Origin: an uncultured Agromyces sp.
GTDB lineage: Bacteria > Actinomycetota > Actinomycetes > Actinomycetales > Microbacteriaceae
DNA length: 64,000 nucleotides
Assembly (NCBI GenBank): GCA_913053875.1
Contig: CAJXGN010000002.1
Span: forward strand, 1-64,000
Reading direction: 5' to 3'
In this document: one piece after another, positions 40,517-48,700 of the stretch
Numbering within the stretch: position 1 is the first letter of the stretch
Layout of the letters: every line of letters begins with the position of its first letter
Translations under genes and position numbers: made by a program
Notes under the pieces: model-generated
Databases searched by the model: none
Seen by the model: the letters and a program-made list of their open reading frames with translations, nothing else
What the model was told of the DNA's origin: nothing

Positions 40517-41364
40517 GCCTGCACCATCCGCTGCTCCTGGCGGCCGAGCCCGTCGATCTCGAGCGACACGACGTCGCCCTCGCGCAGGTACGGCTGGCCC
40601 TCGATGCCGAGCGCGACGCCCGCGGGGGTGCCGGTGTTCAGCACGTCGCCCGGGTGCAGCACCATGAACTGGCTGAGGTACCAGATGACGTGCGCGACGT
40701 CGAAGATCATGGTCGCGGTCGTGCCGTCCTGGTGCATGGTGCCGTTCACCGAGAGGCGGAGCCCGAGCGCCTGGGGGTCGGGCACCTCGGATGCGGGCAC
40801 CAGCGCCGGCCCGAAGGGGTTGAACGTCTCGCAGCTCTTGCCCTTGTCCCACTGGCCGCCGCGCTCGAGCTGGAACTCGCGCTCGGAGACGTCGTGCGAG
40901 GTGGCGTACCCGGCGACGTGCGCGAGCGCGTCGGCGGGCGAGTCGAGGTAGCGGGCGGTCGTGCCGATGACGACGCCGAGCTCGACCTCCCAGTCTGTCT
41001 TGGTCGAGTTGCGCGGGATGAGCACGTCGTCGTACGGGCCGACCATGGTCGACGGGTCCTTCATGAAGATGACGGGCTCGGCGGGGATCGCCATGCCCGA
41101 CTCCTCCGCGTGGTCGCGGTAATTGAGGCCGATGCAGACGATCTTGCCGGGGCGCGCGATCGGGGCGCCGACGCGCAGGTCCGCGGCATCCGGCAGCACC
41201 GGCAGTTCACCGGCGTCGAGCGCGGCGCGGGCGCGGGCGATGCCGTCGGCGGCGAGGAAGGCGCCGTCGACGTCGGCGGTCAGGCCGCGCAGGTCGTAGC
41301 TGGTGCCCTCGTGCTGGAGGACGGGGATCTCCTCGCCGGGGGCGCCGAGGCGGGCGATGTTCAC
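40513..41364 (-). CDS. FAH-family hydrolase, probable 2,4-diketo-3-deoxy-L-fuconate hydrolase
   Basis: 283 residues from a GTG at 41362-41364 with AAAGGAA upstream. The typical FAH fold appears: KIVCIGLNYRDHAEESG, IFMKDPSTMVGP, TDWEVELGVVIG (metal ligands), SHDVSEREFQ and LNTGTPAGVALG. The size is normal for hydrolases rather than the longer dehydratase branch at 25361. With the SDR that follows it would end L-fucose breakdown in pyruvate and L-lactate. It faces the FCD-GntR gene across only 50 bases, which probably contain shared control sites. Confidence 0.87.
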   Translation of the reverse strand: MNIARLGAPGEEIPVLQHEGTSYDLRGLTADVDGAFLAADGIARARAALDAGELPVLPDAADLRVGAPIARPGKIVCIGLNYRDHAEESGMAIPAEPVIFMKDPSTMVGPYDDVLIPRNSTKTDWEVELGVVIGTTARYLDSPADALAHVAGYATSHDVSEREFQLERGGQWDKGKSCETFNPFGPALVPASEVPDPQALGLRLSVNGTMHQDGTTATMIFDVAHVIWYLSQFMVLHPGDVLNTGTPAGVALGIEGQPYLREGDVVSLEIDGLGRQEQRMVQA

Positions 41365-41402
41365 GGGGTGGTTCCTTTCGGTCGAACTCGGGGTCGTGGT
41401 GC

Positions 41403-41408
41403 AAGAAT
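41403..41408 (+). promoter_or_regulatory. Possible -10 element of a leaderless promoter
   Basis: AAGAAT ends six bases before the ATG at 41415, with no Shine-Dalgarno sequence. It departs from TANNNT at the first base but has the same spacing as the clearer leaderless promoters at 5472 and 33222. Confidence 0.4.
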
Positions 41409-41414
41409 GGTCAG

Positions 41415-42176
41415 ATGACTGAGACGTCGACGGTGGATGAGCAGCCCGGCATTCCGGCCCGATCGCAGACCGACGTGGTCATCGCGGGCATCAAGGGCAT
41501 GATCACCGATGGGCGCCTCGGCCCCGGATCGCGGCTGCCGATCGAGCGCGACCTCGCGACCGAGCTCGGCGTCTCGCGCGGGTCGCTCCGCGAGGGGGTG
41601 CGCGCGCTCGCCATCCTCGGCGTGCTCGAGACCCGCCAGGGCGACGGCACGTACGTGACCTCGCTCGACCCGGAGCGGCTGCTCAGCCCGCTCGGCATCC
41701 TCGCCGAGCTGCACACCCCGGCGCACGCCGGGCACCTGCTGGCCGTGCGGCGCGTGCTCGAGGCGGAGAGCGCCGCCCTCGCGGCATCCGCCCTCACCGA
41801 CGAGGACCTCGCCGCGCTCGACGCGATCCTCGACGAGGTCGACGGCATCCTCGCCAGCGACCCCGACATGGACCTCGAGCGCTTCATCGACACCGACACC
41901 GCGTTCCATCGGCGCATCGCGCAGGCGAGCGGCAACCCGGCGCTCGCGGGCATGATCGACAGCCTCGTCGGGCGCACGCACCGCGCCCGGCTCTGGCGCG
42001 CCATCACCGAGCGCGGCACCGTGCGCGAGACGCAGGGCGAGCACCGGGCGATCCTCGCCGAGCTCAAGGCGCACGACCCGGAGCGGGCGCGCATCCGCAT
42101 GGCCGTGCACATCCTCGGGGTCGAGGAGTTCGCGACCGCGCACGCCGGCGACGAGGCATCCGACCCCGCGCCCTGA
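41415..42176 (+). CDS. GntR-family regulator, FadR subfamily (FCD domain)
   Basis: 253 residues. The winged HTH (about 14-80) reads GPGSRLPIERDLATELGVSR, GSLREGVRALAILGVLE and TRQGDGTYV. The FCD domain begins near residue 95 (GHLLAVRRVLEAESAALAA) and includes FIDTDTAFHRRIAQASGNP and QGEHRAILAELKAHDP. It sits between the leftward FAH/SDR operon (divergent) and the leftward fuconate dehydratase operon (convergent, 13 bases apart), so it is the likely regulator of L-fucose catabolism. L-fuconate or its keto derivative would be the expected effector. Confidence 0.92.
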   Translation: MTETSTVDEQPGIPARSQTDVVIAGIKGMITDGRLGPGSRLPIERDLATELGVSRGSLREGVRALAILGVLETRQGDGTYVTSLDPERLLSPLGILAELHTPAHAGHLLAVRRVLEAESAALAASALTDEDLAALDAILDEVDGILASDPDMDLERFIDTDTAFHRRIAQASGNPALAGMIDSLVGRTHRARLWRAITERGTVRETQGEHRAILAELKAHDPERARIRMAVHILGVEEFATAHAGDEASDPAP

Positions 42177-42189
42177 CGCACGCGACCGC

Positions 42190-43500
42190 TCACGCAACGG
42201 CGCGCGCCCCGGCCCAGTAGCCGCCGTCGGGGTAGGCGTACTCGGCGACGGATGCCTCGAGCATCTCGGCGCTGTACCCCGGCTGCGACGGCAGCACGTA
42301 GTTGCCGTGCTCGACCACGCACGGGTCGACGAAGTGCTCGTGCAGGTGGTCGACGAACTCGGTGACGCGGTCGTCGAGCGAGCCCGACACGGCCACGTAG
42401 TCGAAGATCGACAGGTGCTGCACGAGCTCGCAGAGCCCGACGCCGCCGGCGTGCGGGCACACCGGCACGTCGAACTTCTTCGCCATGAGGTACACCGCGA
42501 GGATCTCGTTGATGCTCGCGAGCCGCGCCGAGTCGAGCTGGCAGTAGTCGATGGCGCCGGCCTGGAACAGCTGCTTGAACAGCACGCGGTTCATGCCGTG
42601 CTCGCCGGTGGCGACGCCGATCGGCGAGACGGCCTCGCGCACGGCGGCGTGGCCGAGCACGTCGTCGGGGCTGGTCGGCTCCTCGATCCAGTGCGGCTGG
42701 AACTCGGCGAGCGCGCCGACCCACTCGATGGCCTGCGGCACGTCCCACACCTGGTTCGCGTCGATCATGAGCTTCGCGTCCCATCCGATGACCTCGCGCG
42801 CGATGCGCAGGCGCCGGATGTCGTCGTCGAGGTTCGCACCGACCTTCAGCTTCACGTGGCCGTAGCCCTCGTCGACCGCCTCCTGGAGCAGGCGGCGGAG
42901 CTTCTCGTCGCTGTAGCCGAGCCAGCCGGCGCTCGTCGTGTAGCAGGGGTAGCCGCCGCGGGCCTCGAGGTCGGCGATGCGGTCGGCGCGGGTCGGGGCC
43001 ATCTCTTCGAGCAGGGCGATCGCCTCGTCGCGCGTGAGGGCGTCGGAGAGGTAGCGCAGGTCGGCCACGTCGACGAGCTGCTCGGGCGTCATCTCGGCGA
43101 GGAGGCGCCAGAGCGGCACGCCGGCGCGGCGCGAGGCCATGTCCCAGAGGGCGTTCATCACGGCGGCCATGCCGAGGTGCACGACGCCCTTCTCGGGCCC
43201 GAGCCAGCGCAGTTGCGAGTCGGAGGCGAGCTCGCGGTAGACGCCGCCGAGGTCGTCGAGCAGGGCGTCGACGTCGCGCCCGACGAGCGGGGCGGCATGC
43301 TGACGGGCCGCCTCGGCGCACAGGTCGTTGCCGCGGCCGATCGTGAACGTGAAGCCGTAGCCGGCGAGGTCGCCGTCGGTCTCGAGCACGACGTAGGCGG
43401 CCGAGTAGTCGCCGTCCTTGTTCATGGCGTCGGAGCCGTCCATGCTGAGCGAGGTCGGGAAGCGCACGTCGTGCACGGTGACGCCGGTGATGGTGGTCAT
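42190..43500 (-). CDS. fucD: L-fuconate dehydratase (enolase superfamily)
   Basis: 436 residues, the normal length. The family pattern is unmistakable: [19 protein letters not shown] (KxK base), [53 protein letters not shown] and [17 protein letters not shown] (catalytic His). These segments closely match bacterial L-fuconate dehydratases and human ENOSF1. It converts L-fuconate to 2-keto-3-deoxy-L-fuconate. Its start overlaps the stop of the aldo-keto reductase gene by four bases, giving the first and third steps of the pathway in one transcript. The C-terminus ends close to the convergent GntR gene with no obvious terminator. Confidence 0.92.
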   Translation of the reverse strand: MTTITGVTVHDVRFPTSLSMDGSDAMNKDGDYSAAYVVLETDGDLAGYGFTFTIGRGNDLCAEAARQHAAPLVGRDVDALLDDLGGVYRELASDSQLRWLGPEKGVVHLGMAAVMNALWDMASRRAGVPLWRLLAEMTPEQLVDVADLRYLSDALTRDEAIALLEEMAPTRADRIADLEARGGYPCYTTSAGWLGYSDEKLRRLLQEAVDEGYGHVKLKVGANLDDDIRRLRIAREVIGWDAKLMIDANQVWDVPQAIEWVGALAEFQPHWIEEPTSPDDVLGHAAVREAVSPIGVATGEHGMNRVLFKQLFQAGAIDYCQLDSARLASINEILAVYLMAKKFDVPVCPHAGGVGLCELVQHLSIFDYVAVSGSLDDRVTEFVDHLHEHFVDPCVVEHGNYVLPSQPGYSAEMLEASVAEYAYPDGGYWAGARAVA

Positions 43501-44540
43501 GCGGTGGGTGCTCCGTTCGAGGCGGTGGTGGCGACGGATGCCTCCGAGGCATCCGCTCGCGAGTGCAGTGCGTCGGCGCGCAGCAGGCCGCGGTCGGCGA
43601 GTGCGGGCCAGAGGTCGTCGGGGACGTCTGCGCCGTAGCGCTCGAGGGTGCTCGCGACGTGTGCGTCGGTGCGGGTGCCGACGACGACCGAGACGACGGC
43701 CGGATGCCGCAGGGGGAACGCGATCGCGGCCTCCGGCAGGGTGACGCCGAACTCGGCGCAGGTCGCCGCGATGGCGCGGGCCCGCTCGATCACGTCGGCC
43801 GGTGCGGGACCGTAGTCGTAGTGCGCGTCGTCGGGCACGGTGGGCGCGGCCATGAGGCCGGAGTTGTAGACGGCCGCGGCCACGATGCCGACGCCGCGTT
43901 CGGCGGCGACGGGCAGCAGGTCGTCGAGCGAGTCCTGCTCGAACAGCGTGTAGCGGCCCGCGAGCATGACCACGTCGAGGTCGCTCTCGCGCACGAACCG
44001 GGCGGGCAGGGCCGACTGGTTCATGCCGGTGCCGATCGCGCCGACGACGCCCTGGTCGCGCAGCTCGATGAGGGCGGGGAAGGCGCCGTCGAGCGCCTCG
44101 TCGCCGTAGTGGTCGGGGTCGTGCACGTAGACGACGTCGATGCGGTCCGTGCCGATGCGCTCGAGGCTCTGCTCGATCGAGCGCAGCACGCCGTCGCGCG
44201 AGAAGTCCCACACGCGCTTCGTGTCGGCGGGCACGACGAAGCCCTGGTCGTCCTGACGGTCGGCGGTCTCGGGGCTCGGCACGAGCAGGCGCCCGACCTT
44301 GGTCGAGAGCACGTACTCGTCGCGCGGACGACCGGCGAGCGCGGCGCCGAGGCGGCGCTCGGAGAGCCCGAGCCCGTAGTGCGGCGCGGTGTCGAAGGTG
44401 CGGATGCCGGCATCCCAGGCCGCGTCGACGGCGGCGGCGGATGCCTCGTCGCTCGTCTCGCGGTTCAGGTTGCCGAACTGGGCGACGCCCATGCCGATCT
44501 CGGTAAGCGGCAGGCCGGTGCGGAGCGCACGGCTCTCCAT
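43497..44540 (-). CDS. Aldo/keto reductase, probable L-fucose (D-threo-aldose) 1-dehydrogenase
   Basis: 347 residues. AKR motifs are present: [17 protein letters not shown] (catalytic Tyr), [12 protein letters not shown] (Lys), and [15 protein letters not shown] (His). The sequence style matches the L-fucose/L-galactose dehydrogenase branch that oxidises the C1 of sugars of L-galacto configuration to the lactone. It is the first gene of a two-gene operon with L-fuconate dehydratase. The lactone product would be opened by the amidohydrolase at 21798-22664. An inverted repeat upstream (44612-44624) may be the regulator site. L-galactose is a possible second substrate. Confidence 0.87.
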   Translation of the reverse strand: MESRALRTGLPLTEIGMGVAQFGNLNRETSDEASAAAVDAAWDAGIRTFDTAPHYGLGLSERRLGAALAGRPRDEYVLSTKVGRLLVPSPETADRQDDQGFVVPADTKRVWDFSRDGVLRSIEQSLERIGTDRIDVVYVHDPDHYGDEALDGAFPALIELRDQGVVGAIGTGMNQSALPARFVRESDLDVVMLAGRYTLFEQDSLDDLLPVAAERGVGIVAAAVYNSGLMAAPTVPDDAHYDYGPAPADVIERARAIAATCAEFGVTLPEAAIAFPLRHPAVVSVVVGTRTDAHVASTLERYGADVPDDLWPALADRGLLRADALHSRADASEASVATTASNGAPTA

Positions 44541-44611
44541 CGAGGTGCTCCTTCGTGTGTCCCTCCACCGCGCGTGAGTCTCCGCGGGGTGGGCACCGCA
44601 GCGTGGGTGCG

Positions 44612-44624
44612 TCTAAAGATTAGA
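44612..44624. promoter_or_regulatory. Inverted repeat TCTAA-AGA-TTAGA, candidate operator
   Basis: Perfect five-base arms with a three-base centre lie 72 bases before the aldo-keto reductase start, in an A+T-rich pocket where the minus strand also reads TTGATC and TAATCT, usable as promoter elements. The short palindrome fits a GntR/FCD operator controlling the fucose genes, most likely bound by the product of 41415-42176. Confidence 0.45.
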
Positions 44625-44661
44625 TCAATTTCAGCACGCCCGCATCCTGATAGGGTCGAAA

Positions 44662-44690
44662 TTGCAGGATCCGGGCAAACATCATACAAT
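44662..44690 (+). promoter_or_regulatory. Promoter of the 2-keto-3-deoxygluconate operon with overlapping operator
   Basis: TTGCAG (44662-44667) and TACAAT (44685-44690) are 17 bases apart, 37 bases before the Zn-dehydrogenase ATG. The 11-mer ACATCATACAA (44679-44689) overlaps the -10 and is identical to the one at 33102-33112, suggesting the same or a closely related FCD-GntR repressor. Confidence 0.6.
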
Positions 44691-44726
44691 TCTGACGCCC
44701 ATTCATCGGACATTCTGGAGCACCTG

Positions 44727-45791
44727 ATGCGCACAGTCGCGTACGTCGGCGAACACACCCTCGAGACCAGTGAGGCGGAGCCGGCTCCCCCCGGTGCGGG
44801 CCAGGTCCGCATCCGCGTGGCCTACGTCGGCCTCTGCGGCACCGACCTGCACATCGTGCACGGCAACATGGACGCGCGCGTGGACATGCCGCTGGTGTTC
44901 GGCCACGAGATGAGCGGCACCATCGAGTCGGTCGGCGAGGGCGTCGACGACTGGGCCGTGGGCGACCTCGTCACGGTCATGCCGCTCGACTGGGACGGCA
45001 CCTGCCCGGCCTGCCTCGCCGGCAACACCCACATCTGCCAGCACCTCGACTTCATCGGCATCGACTCCCCCGGCGCCCTCCAGGAGCTGTGGAACGTGCC
45101 CGCCCACACGCTCGTGCGCATGCCCGAGGGCATCGCGCTCGACGCCGCCGCGCTGGTCGAGCCCGTCGCGGTCGCCGTGCACGACGTGCGCCGTTCCGAG
45201 CTCGCGCCCGGCGACCGCGCGGTCGTCATCGGCGGCGGCCCGATCGGCGTGCTGATCGCCACGGTCGCGCGCCACTTCGGCGCGGAGGTCGCGGTCATCG
45301 AGCTCGACCCCGCGCGCCGCGCCCAGATCGAGGGCCTCGGGTTCACCACGATCGACCCGCGCGAGACCGACCAGGTCGCGTGGGTCGAGGAGTGGACCGG
45401 CGGCGCCGGTGCCGACGTCGTCTTCGAGGTCTCGGGTGCGGCGGCCGCCGTGCTCGGCGCGACCTCGCTCGCGAAGGTGCGCGGCACGCTCGTGGTCGTG
45501 GCGATCCACCCCACCCCGCGCGAGATCGACCTGCAGCGCGTGTTCTGGCGGGAGCTCCGCATCCTCGGCGCGCGCGTCTATCAGCGCCCCGACTTCGAGA
45601 CTGCGGTCGAGCTCATCGCCGACGGCGTCATCCCGACCGACCTCATGATCACGCGCGTCGTGCCCATGGAGGAGACCCAGGCGGCGTTCGCCGACCTCGA
45701 GGCCGGCAAGGCCATGAAGATCCTGGTGGGCGTCGAGGGCTCAGGCGATGCCGAACCGGCATCCGCCACCGCCGAGGGAGCGGTCGCATGA
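44727..45791 (+). CDS. Zinc-dependent medium-chain dehydrogenase (sugar acid or polyol dehydrogenase)
   Basis: 354 residues, ATG at 44727 after CTGGAG. The MDR motifs are clear: VGLCGTDLHIVHG (catalytic Zn Cys), FGHEMSGTIESVGEGVDDW, the lobe DGTCPACLAGNTHICQH, and the Rossmann site VVIGGGPIGVLIA. In the structural-zinc lobe the first of the four usual Cys is an Asp. Relatives include L-threonine, sorbitol and L-idonate/galactonate dehydrogenases. Followed by a KduD-like SDR, KDPG aldolase and KDG kinase, it probably oxidises an aldonate or uronate-derived acid. The exact substrate cannot be read. Confidence 0.87.
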   Translation: MRTVAYVGEHTLETSEAEPAPPGAGQVRIRVAYVGLCGTDLHIVHGNMDARVDMPLVFGHEMSGTIESVGEGVDDWAVGDLVTVMPLDWDGTCPACLAGNTHICQHLDFIGIDSPGALQELWNVPAHTLVRMPEGIALDAAALVEPVAVAVHDVRRSELAPGDRAVVIGGGPIGVLIATVARHFGAEVAVIELDPARRAQIEGLGFTTIDPRETDQVAWVEEWTGGAGADVVFEVSGAAAAVLGATSLAKVRGTLVVVAIHPTPREIDLQRVFWRELRILGARVYQRPDFETAVELIADGVIPTDLMITRVVPMEETQAAFADLEAGKAMKILVGVEGSGDAEPASATAEGAVA

Positions 45792-46543
45792 GCGCATTCG
45801 ACCTCACCGGGAAGCTCGCGGTCGTCACCGGCGCGAAGCGCGGCATCGGCTACGGCATGGCCGTGGCCCTCGCCGAGGCGGGCGCGGATGTCATCGGCGT
45901 GAGCGCCACCCTCGCGGCATCCGGCAGCAGTGTCGAGCAGGCCGTCACGGGCCTCGGCCGCCGATTCGAGGCGCGTGCCGTCGACTTCGCCGACCGGGCC
46001 GCGGTGCTCGCGTTCGGCGACGAGCTCGCGGAGCGCGCCCCGGACATCCTCGTGAACAACGCCGGCACCATCGAGCGGGCGCCGGCGGCGGAGCATCCGC
46101 TCGAGCTCTGGGACCGCGTGATCGAGGTCGACCTGTCGAGCCAGTTCGCGCTGACGCAGAAGGTCGCGGCGCCGATGCTCGCGCGCGGGTCGGGCAAGGT
46201 GATCTTCACGGCGAGCCTGCTGAGCTTCCAGGGCGGCATCAACGTGCCCGGCTACACGTCGGCGAAGTCGGGCATCGCCGGGCTCACGAAGGCGCTCGCG
46301 AACGAGTGGGCGTCGCAGGGCGTGAACGTGAACGCGATCGCGCCGGGATACATCGCGACGGACAATACGCAGGCGCTGCAGGACGACCCCGACCGGTCGC
46401 GGTCGATCCTCGAGCGCATCCCGGCCGGGCGGTGGGGGCGGGCGTCGGATCTCGGCGGCGCGACCGTGTTCCTGGCGTCGCCGGCGTCGGACTACGTCTC
46501 GGGTATCGTGCTGCCCGTGGACGGCGGATGGCTCGGCCGATGA
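45788..46543 (+). CDS. SDR oxidoreductase, KduD-like
   Basis: 251 residues, ATG overlapping the dehydrogenase stop by four bases. SDR motifs: AVVTGAKRGIGYGMAVALAE, ILVNNAGTIERAPAAEHP, the catalytic YTSAKSGIAGLTKALANEWA, and VNVNAIAPGYIATDNTQALQ. The last two segments are typical of 2-deoxy-D-gluconate 3-dehydrogenase / 2-keto-3-deoxygluconate 5-dehydrogenase (KduD). Its product 2-keto-3-deoxygluconate would be phosphorylated and cleaved by the next two gene products. Confidence 0.87.
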   Translation: MSAFDLTGKLAVVTGAKRGIGYGMAVALAEAGADVIGVSATLAASGSSVEQAVTGLGRRFEARAVDFADRAAVLAFGDELAERAPDILVNNAGTIERAPAAEHPLELWDRVIEVDLSSQFALTQKVAAPMLARGSGKVIFTASLLSFQGGINVPGYTSAKSGIAGLTKALANEWASQGVNVNAIAPGYIATDNTQALQDDPDRSRSILERIPAGRWGRASDLGGATVFLASPASDYVSGIVLPVDGGWLGR

Positions 46544-47157
46544 TGCTCGTTGGGCTCGGCATCGTGCCGGTCGTAGTGATCGACGACGCGGCACAGGCTC
46601 CCGGGCTCGTTGCGGCGCTCGCCGCCGGGGGCATCCGCTGCGCCGAGATCACGATGCGCACGGATGCGGGCATCGACGCGATCCGCGAGGCGACCGCTGC
46701 GCTGCCCGACGGCTTCCTCGTGGGGGCCGGCACCGTGCTGACGGGTGCCGACGTCGACCGCGCCGTCGACGCGGGCGCGCGGTTCATCGTGTCGCCGGGG
46801 CTCGACGACGAGGTGCTCGCTCGCTGCGCGTCGCTGGGCGTGCCGATCGTGCCGGGCGTCGCGACCGCGACCGAGGTGCAGCGCGCGCTGCGCGCGGGGC
46901 TCGACCACCTGAAGCTCTTCCCCGCCGGCATGCTCGGCGGACTGCCGATGATCTCGGCGCTGGCCGGGCCGTTCCCGCAGGTGCGCTTCCTGCCGAGCGG
47001 CGGCGTGAGCCCGTCGAACGCGGCGGAGTACGCGGCGTCGCCGCACGTCTTCGCGGTGAGCGGCAGCTGGATGGCGCCGCGCGACCTGATCGCCGCGGGT
47101 GACTGGGACGAGATCGAGGCGCGGTCGCGTGCCGCGATGGAGTTGGTGGGGGTCTGA
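46540..47157 (+). CDS. eda: 2-keto-3-deoxy-6-phosphogluconate aldolase
   Basis: 205 residues from the ATG at 46540 overlapping the SDR stop (ATGA); a second ATG follows immediately. The KDPG/KHG aldolase barrel shows AEITMRTDAGIDAIRE with Glu36, GFLVGAGTVLTGADVDRAVD, RFIVSPGLDDEVLARC, and the Schiff-base Lys125 in LDHLKLFPAGMLGG, then FLPSGGVSPSN. It splits KDPG into pyruvate and glyceraldehyde-3-phosphate, using the product of the kinase gene that begins at its own stop codon. Confidence 0.92.
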   Translation: MMLVGLGIVPVVVIDDAAQAPGLVAALAAGGIRCAEITMRTDAGIDAIREATAALPDGFLVGAGTVLTGADVDRAVDAGARFIVSPGLDDEVLARCASLGVPIVPGVATATEVQRALRAGLDHLKLFPAGMLGGLPMISALAGPFPQVRFLPSGGVSPSNAAEYAASPHVFAVSGSWMAPRDLIAAGDWDEIEARSRAAMELVGV

Positions 47158-48182
47158 TGGCTGCCGATGGTGTCGCGGCTGAAGGGCGAGCGGATGCCGC
47201 TGGGCCTGCGTCGGCCGTTGCATCCGGCCGTGTGCTGACCATCGGCGAGGGCCTCGCGGTGCTGCGGGCGCGCGACATCGGGTCGCTCGCGACCGTCGGC
47301 GACCTGGTCGTCGGCACCGGGGGTGCCGAGGGCAACGTGGCGATCGGGCTCGCGCGGCTCGGCACGCCCGTGACCTGGCTCGGCCGAGTGGGCGACGACG
47401 GCTTCGGCCGCAGGGTCGTGCGCGAGCTGCGCGCCGAGGGAGTCGACGTGGTCGCCCCCGTCGACGCGGGTGCGCCGACCGGTCTGCTGGTCAAGTCGAC
47501 GCCCGCCGCCGGACGCACCGATGTCGCGTACTACCGCGCGGGCAGTGCGGGCAGTCGCCTCGAGGCATCCGACCTCGACGCCGTCGACGTGGGCGGGTTC
47601 GCGCTCGTGCACGTCACGGGCATCACGCCGGCGCTCTCGGCGAGCGCCTCCGGTGCCGTCGACGCGCTGGTGGCCCGGGCCGTCGCCGCTGGCGTGCCGG
47701 TGTCGTTCGACGTGAACCACCGGTCGAACCTGTGGGCCGATGCGGAGGCCGCCGCCGAGCGGTACCGCGCGATCGCGGCGCAGGCCTCCGTCGTGTTCGC
47801 CGGCGACGACGAGGCGGCGCTGATCGTCGGTCCGGGGTCCGCCGAGGAGCTGGCCGAGCGCGTGGCTGCGCTCGGGCCGGCCGAGGTCGTGATCAAGCTC
47901 GGTGCCGACGGGGCGCTCGTGCGTTCGGTCCGTGCAGGCGTCGAGCCGGAGGTGCAGCGAAGTGCGGCGGTGCCCGTCGCGGTCGTCGACACGGTCGGTG
48001 CCGGGGACGCGTTCGTCGCCGGATACCTGGCCGAGCTCGTCGCCGGCGCACCCGTCGCGACGCGGCTCGAGACGGCCGTGCGCACGGGTGCCGCAGCGTG
48101 CACGCACCCGGGCGATTGGGAGGGCGCGGCGACCCGGGCCGACCTCGCTCGCGGCACCGACGGCGACCCCGTGCGCCGCTGA
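47157..48182 (+). CDS. PfkB-family sugar kinase, probable 2-keto-3-deoxygluconate kinase
   Basis: 341 residues. The ATG shares one base with the aldolase stop (TGATG). Ribokinase-fold signatures: VVGTGGAEGNVAIGLARLG near the sugar site, VSFDVNHRSNLWADAEAA, and the C-terminal anion-hole motif DTVGAGDAFVAGYLAEL with the catalytic Asp. The first ~22 residues are a variable extension, so translation might also begin slightly later. Its position after KduD-like and Eda genes makes KDG the most likely substrate. It is the last gene of the four-gene operon; a long-palindrome repeat follows at 48256. Confidence 0.87.
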   Translation: MAADGVAAEGRADAAGPASAVASGRVLTIGEGLAVLRARDIGSLATVGDLVVGTGGAEGNVAIGLARLGTPVTWLGRVGDDGFGRRVVRELRAEGVDVVAPVDAGAPTGLLVKSTPAAGRTDVAYYRAGSAGSRLEASDLDAVDVGGFALVHVTGITPALSASASGAVDALVARAVAAGVPVSFDVNHRSNLWADAEAAAERYRAIAAQASVVFAGDDEAALIVGPGSAEELAERVAALGPAEVVIKLGADGALVRSVRAGVEPEVQRSAAVPVAVVDTVGAGDAFVAGYLAELVAGAPVATRLETAVRTGAAACTHPGDWEGAATRADLARGTDGDPVRR

Positions 48183-48255
48183 TCCGCAGCATCCGCAGCA
48201 TCCGCCTCTGCCGCTGCCGGCAGCACTACGGAACGCACCGGCACGTGCCGATCGC

Positions 48256-48321
48256 TTCGGCCCGTCGAAGTCACGCGGGCCCGCGATCCAGCACGTGCCG
48301 ATGTGATTTCGACGGGCCGAA
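48256..48321. repeat. Intergenic long-palindrome repeat, family A copy 2
   Basis: Nineteen-base arms (48256-48274 and 48303-48321, one G-T mismatch) carry the same CCCGTCGAAGTCAC core as the element at 6550-6617, with an unrelated 28-base loop. The 12-base word GCACGTGCCGAT occurs just before the left arm (48241-48252) and again at 48291-48302, just before the right arm. The element lies 74 bases after the KDG kinase stop and may act as its terminator. The rest of the 48183-48464 gap has no gene besides the promoter at 48398. Confidence 0.75.
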
Positions 48322-48397
48322 CCAGCGAGCGGATGCCTCGAAGCGACCTGCCGCCCGCGAACCTGACGGGAGCGTCGGACGAGCGTCCACCGCCACA

Positions 48398-48438
48398 TTG
48401 CGGTCCACGGCGTCGGGAGTAGTCTGAGCTTCGCTCAG
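48398..48438 (+). promoter_or_regulatory. Promoter with palindrome at the start site
   Basis: TTGCGG (48398-48403) and TAGTCT (48420-48425) are 16 bases apart. A perfect hairpin CTGAGC-TTC-GCTCAG (48424-48438) covers the end of the -10 and the expected transcription start. It could be an operator or a 5' hairpin in the mRNA of the small gene at 48465. Confidence 0.5.
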
Positions 48439-48464
48439 TTCTCCCCCGAACCCGAGAGCACCCG

Positions 48465-48695
48465 ATGTACACGTCCGAGATCCCCTTGATGGACAGCGCC
48501 ATCACCGCGCACGAGCGCCGCCTGCACGAGCGGGCCTGGGCGGTGCGCCGTCGCGAGCTGGAGGCCGCCCGAGGCGTCGGTCTCGCCGCGGAGCCCGAGC
48601 CCGAACCGCTGCACCACGGCCTGCGCGCCCTGTGGGACCGCTGGTTCGGCGGCCACGGCCACGGGCACGGGCACGGCGCCCGCATCGCGCACTGA
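48465..48695 (+). CDS. Small His/Gly-rich protein, function unknown
   Basis: 76 residues. The N-terminal two thirds are charged and helical (ITAHERRLHERAWAVRRREL then EAARGVGL). A short Glu/Pro segment is followed by LWDRWFGGHGHGHGHGARIA, an alternating His-Gly tail that could bind Ni, Zn or Cu. No signal peptide or membrane helix. I do not recognise the family. Good promoter sequences upstream and normal codon use support it as a real gene. It ends five bases from the convergent amidase stop. Confidence 0.6.
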   Translation: MYTSEIPLMDSAITAHERRLHERAWAVRRRELEAARGVGLAAEPEPEPLHHGLRALWDRWFGGHGHGHGHGARIAH

Positions 48696-48700
48696 CTCGC

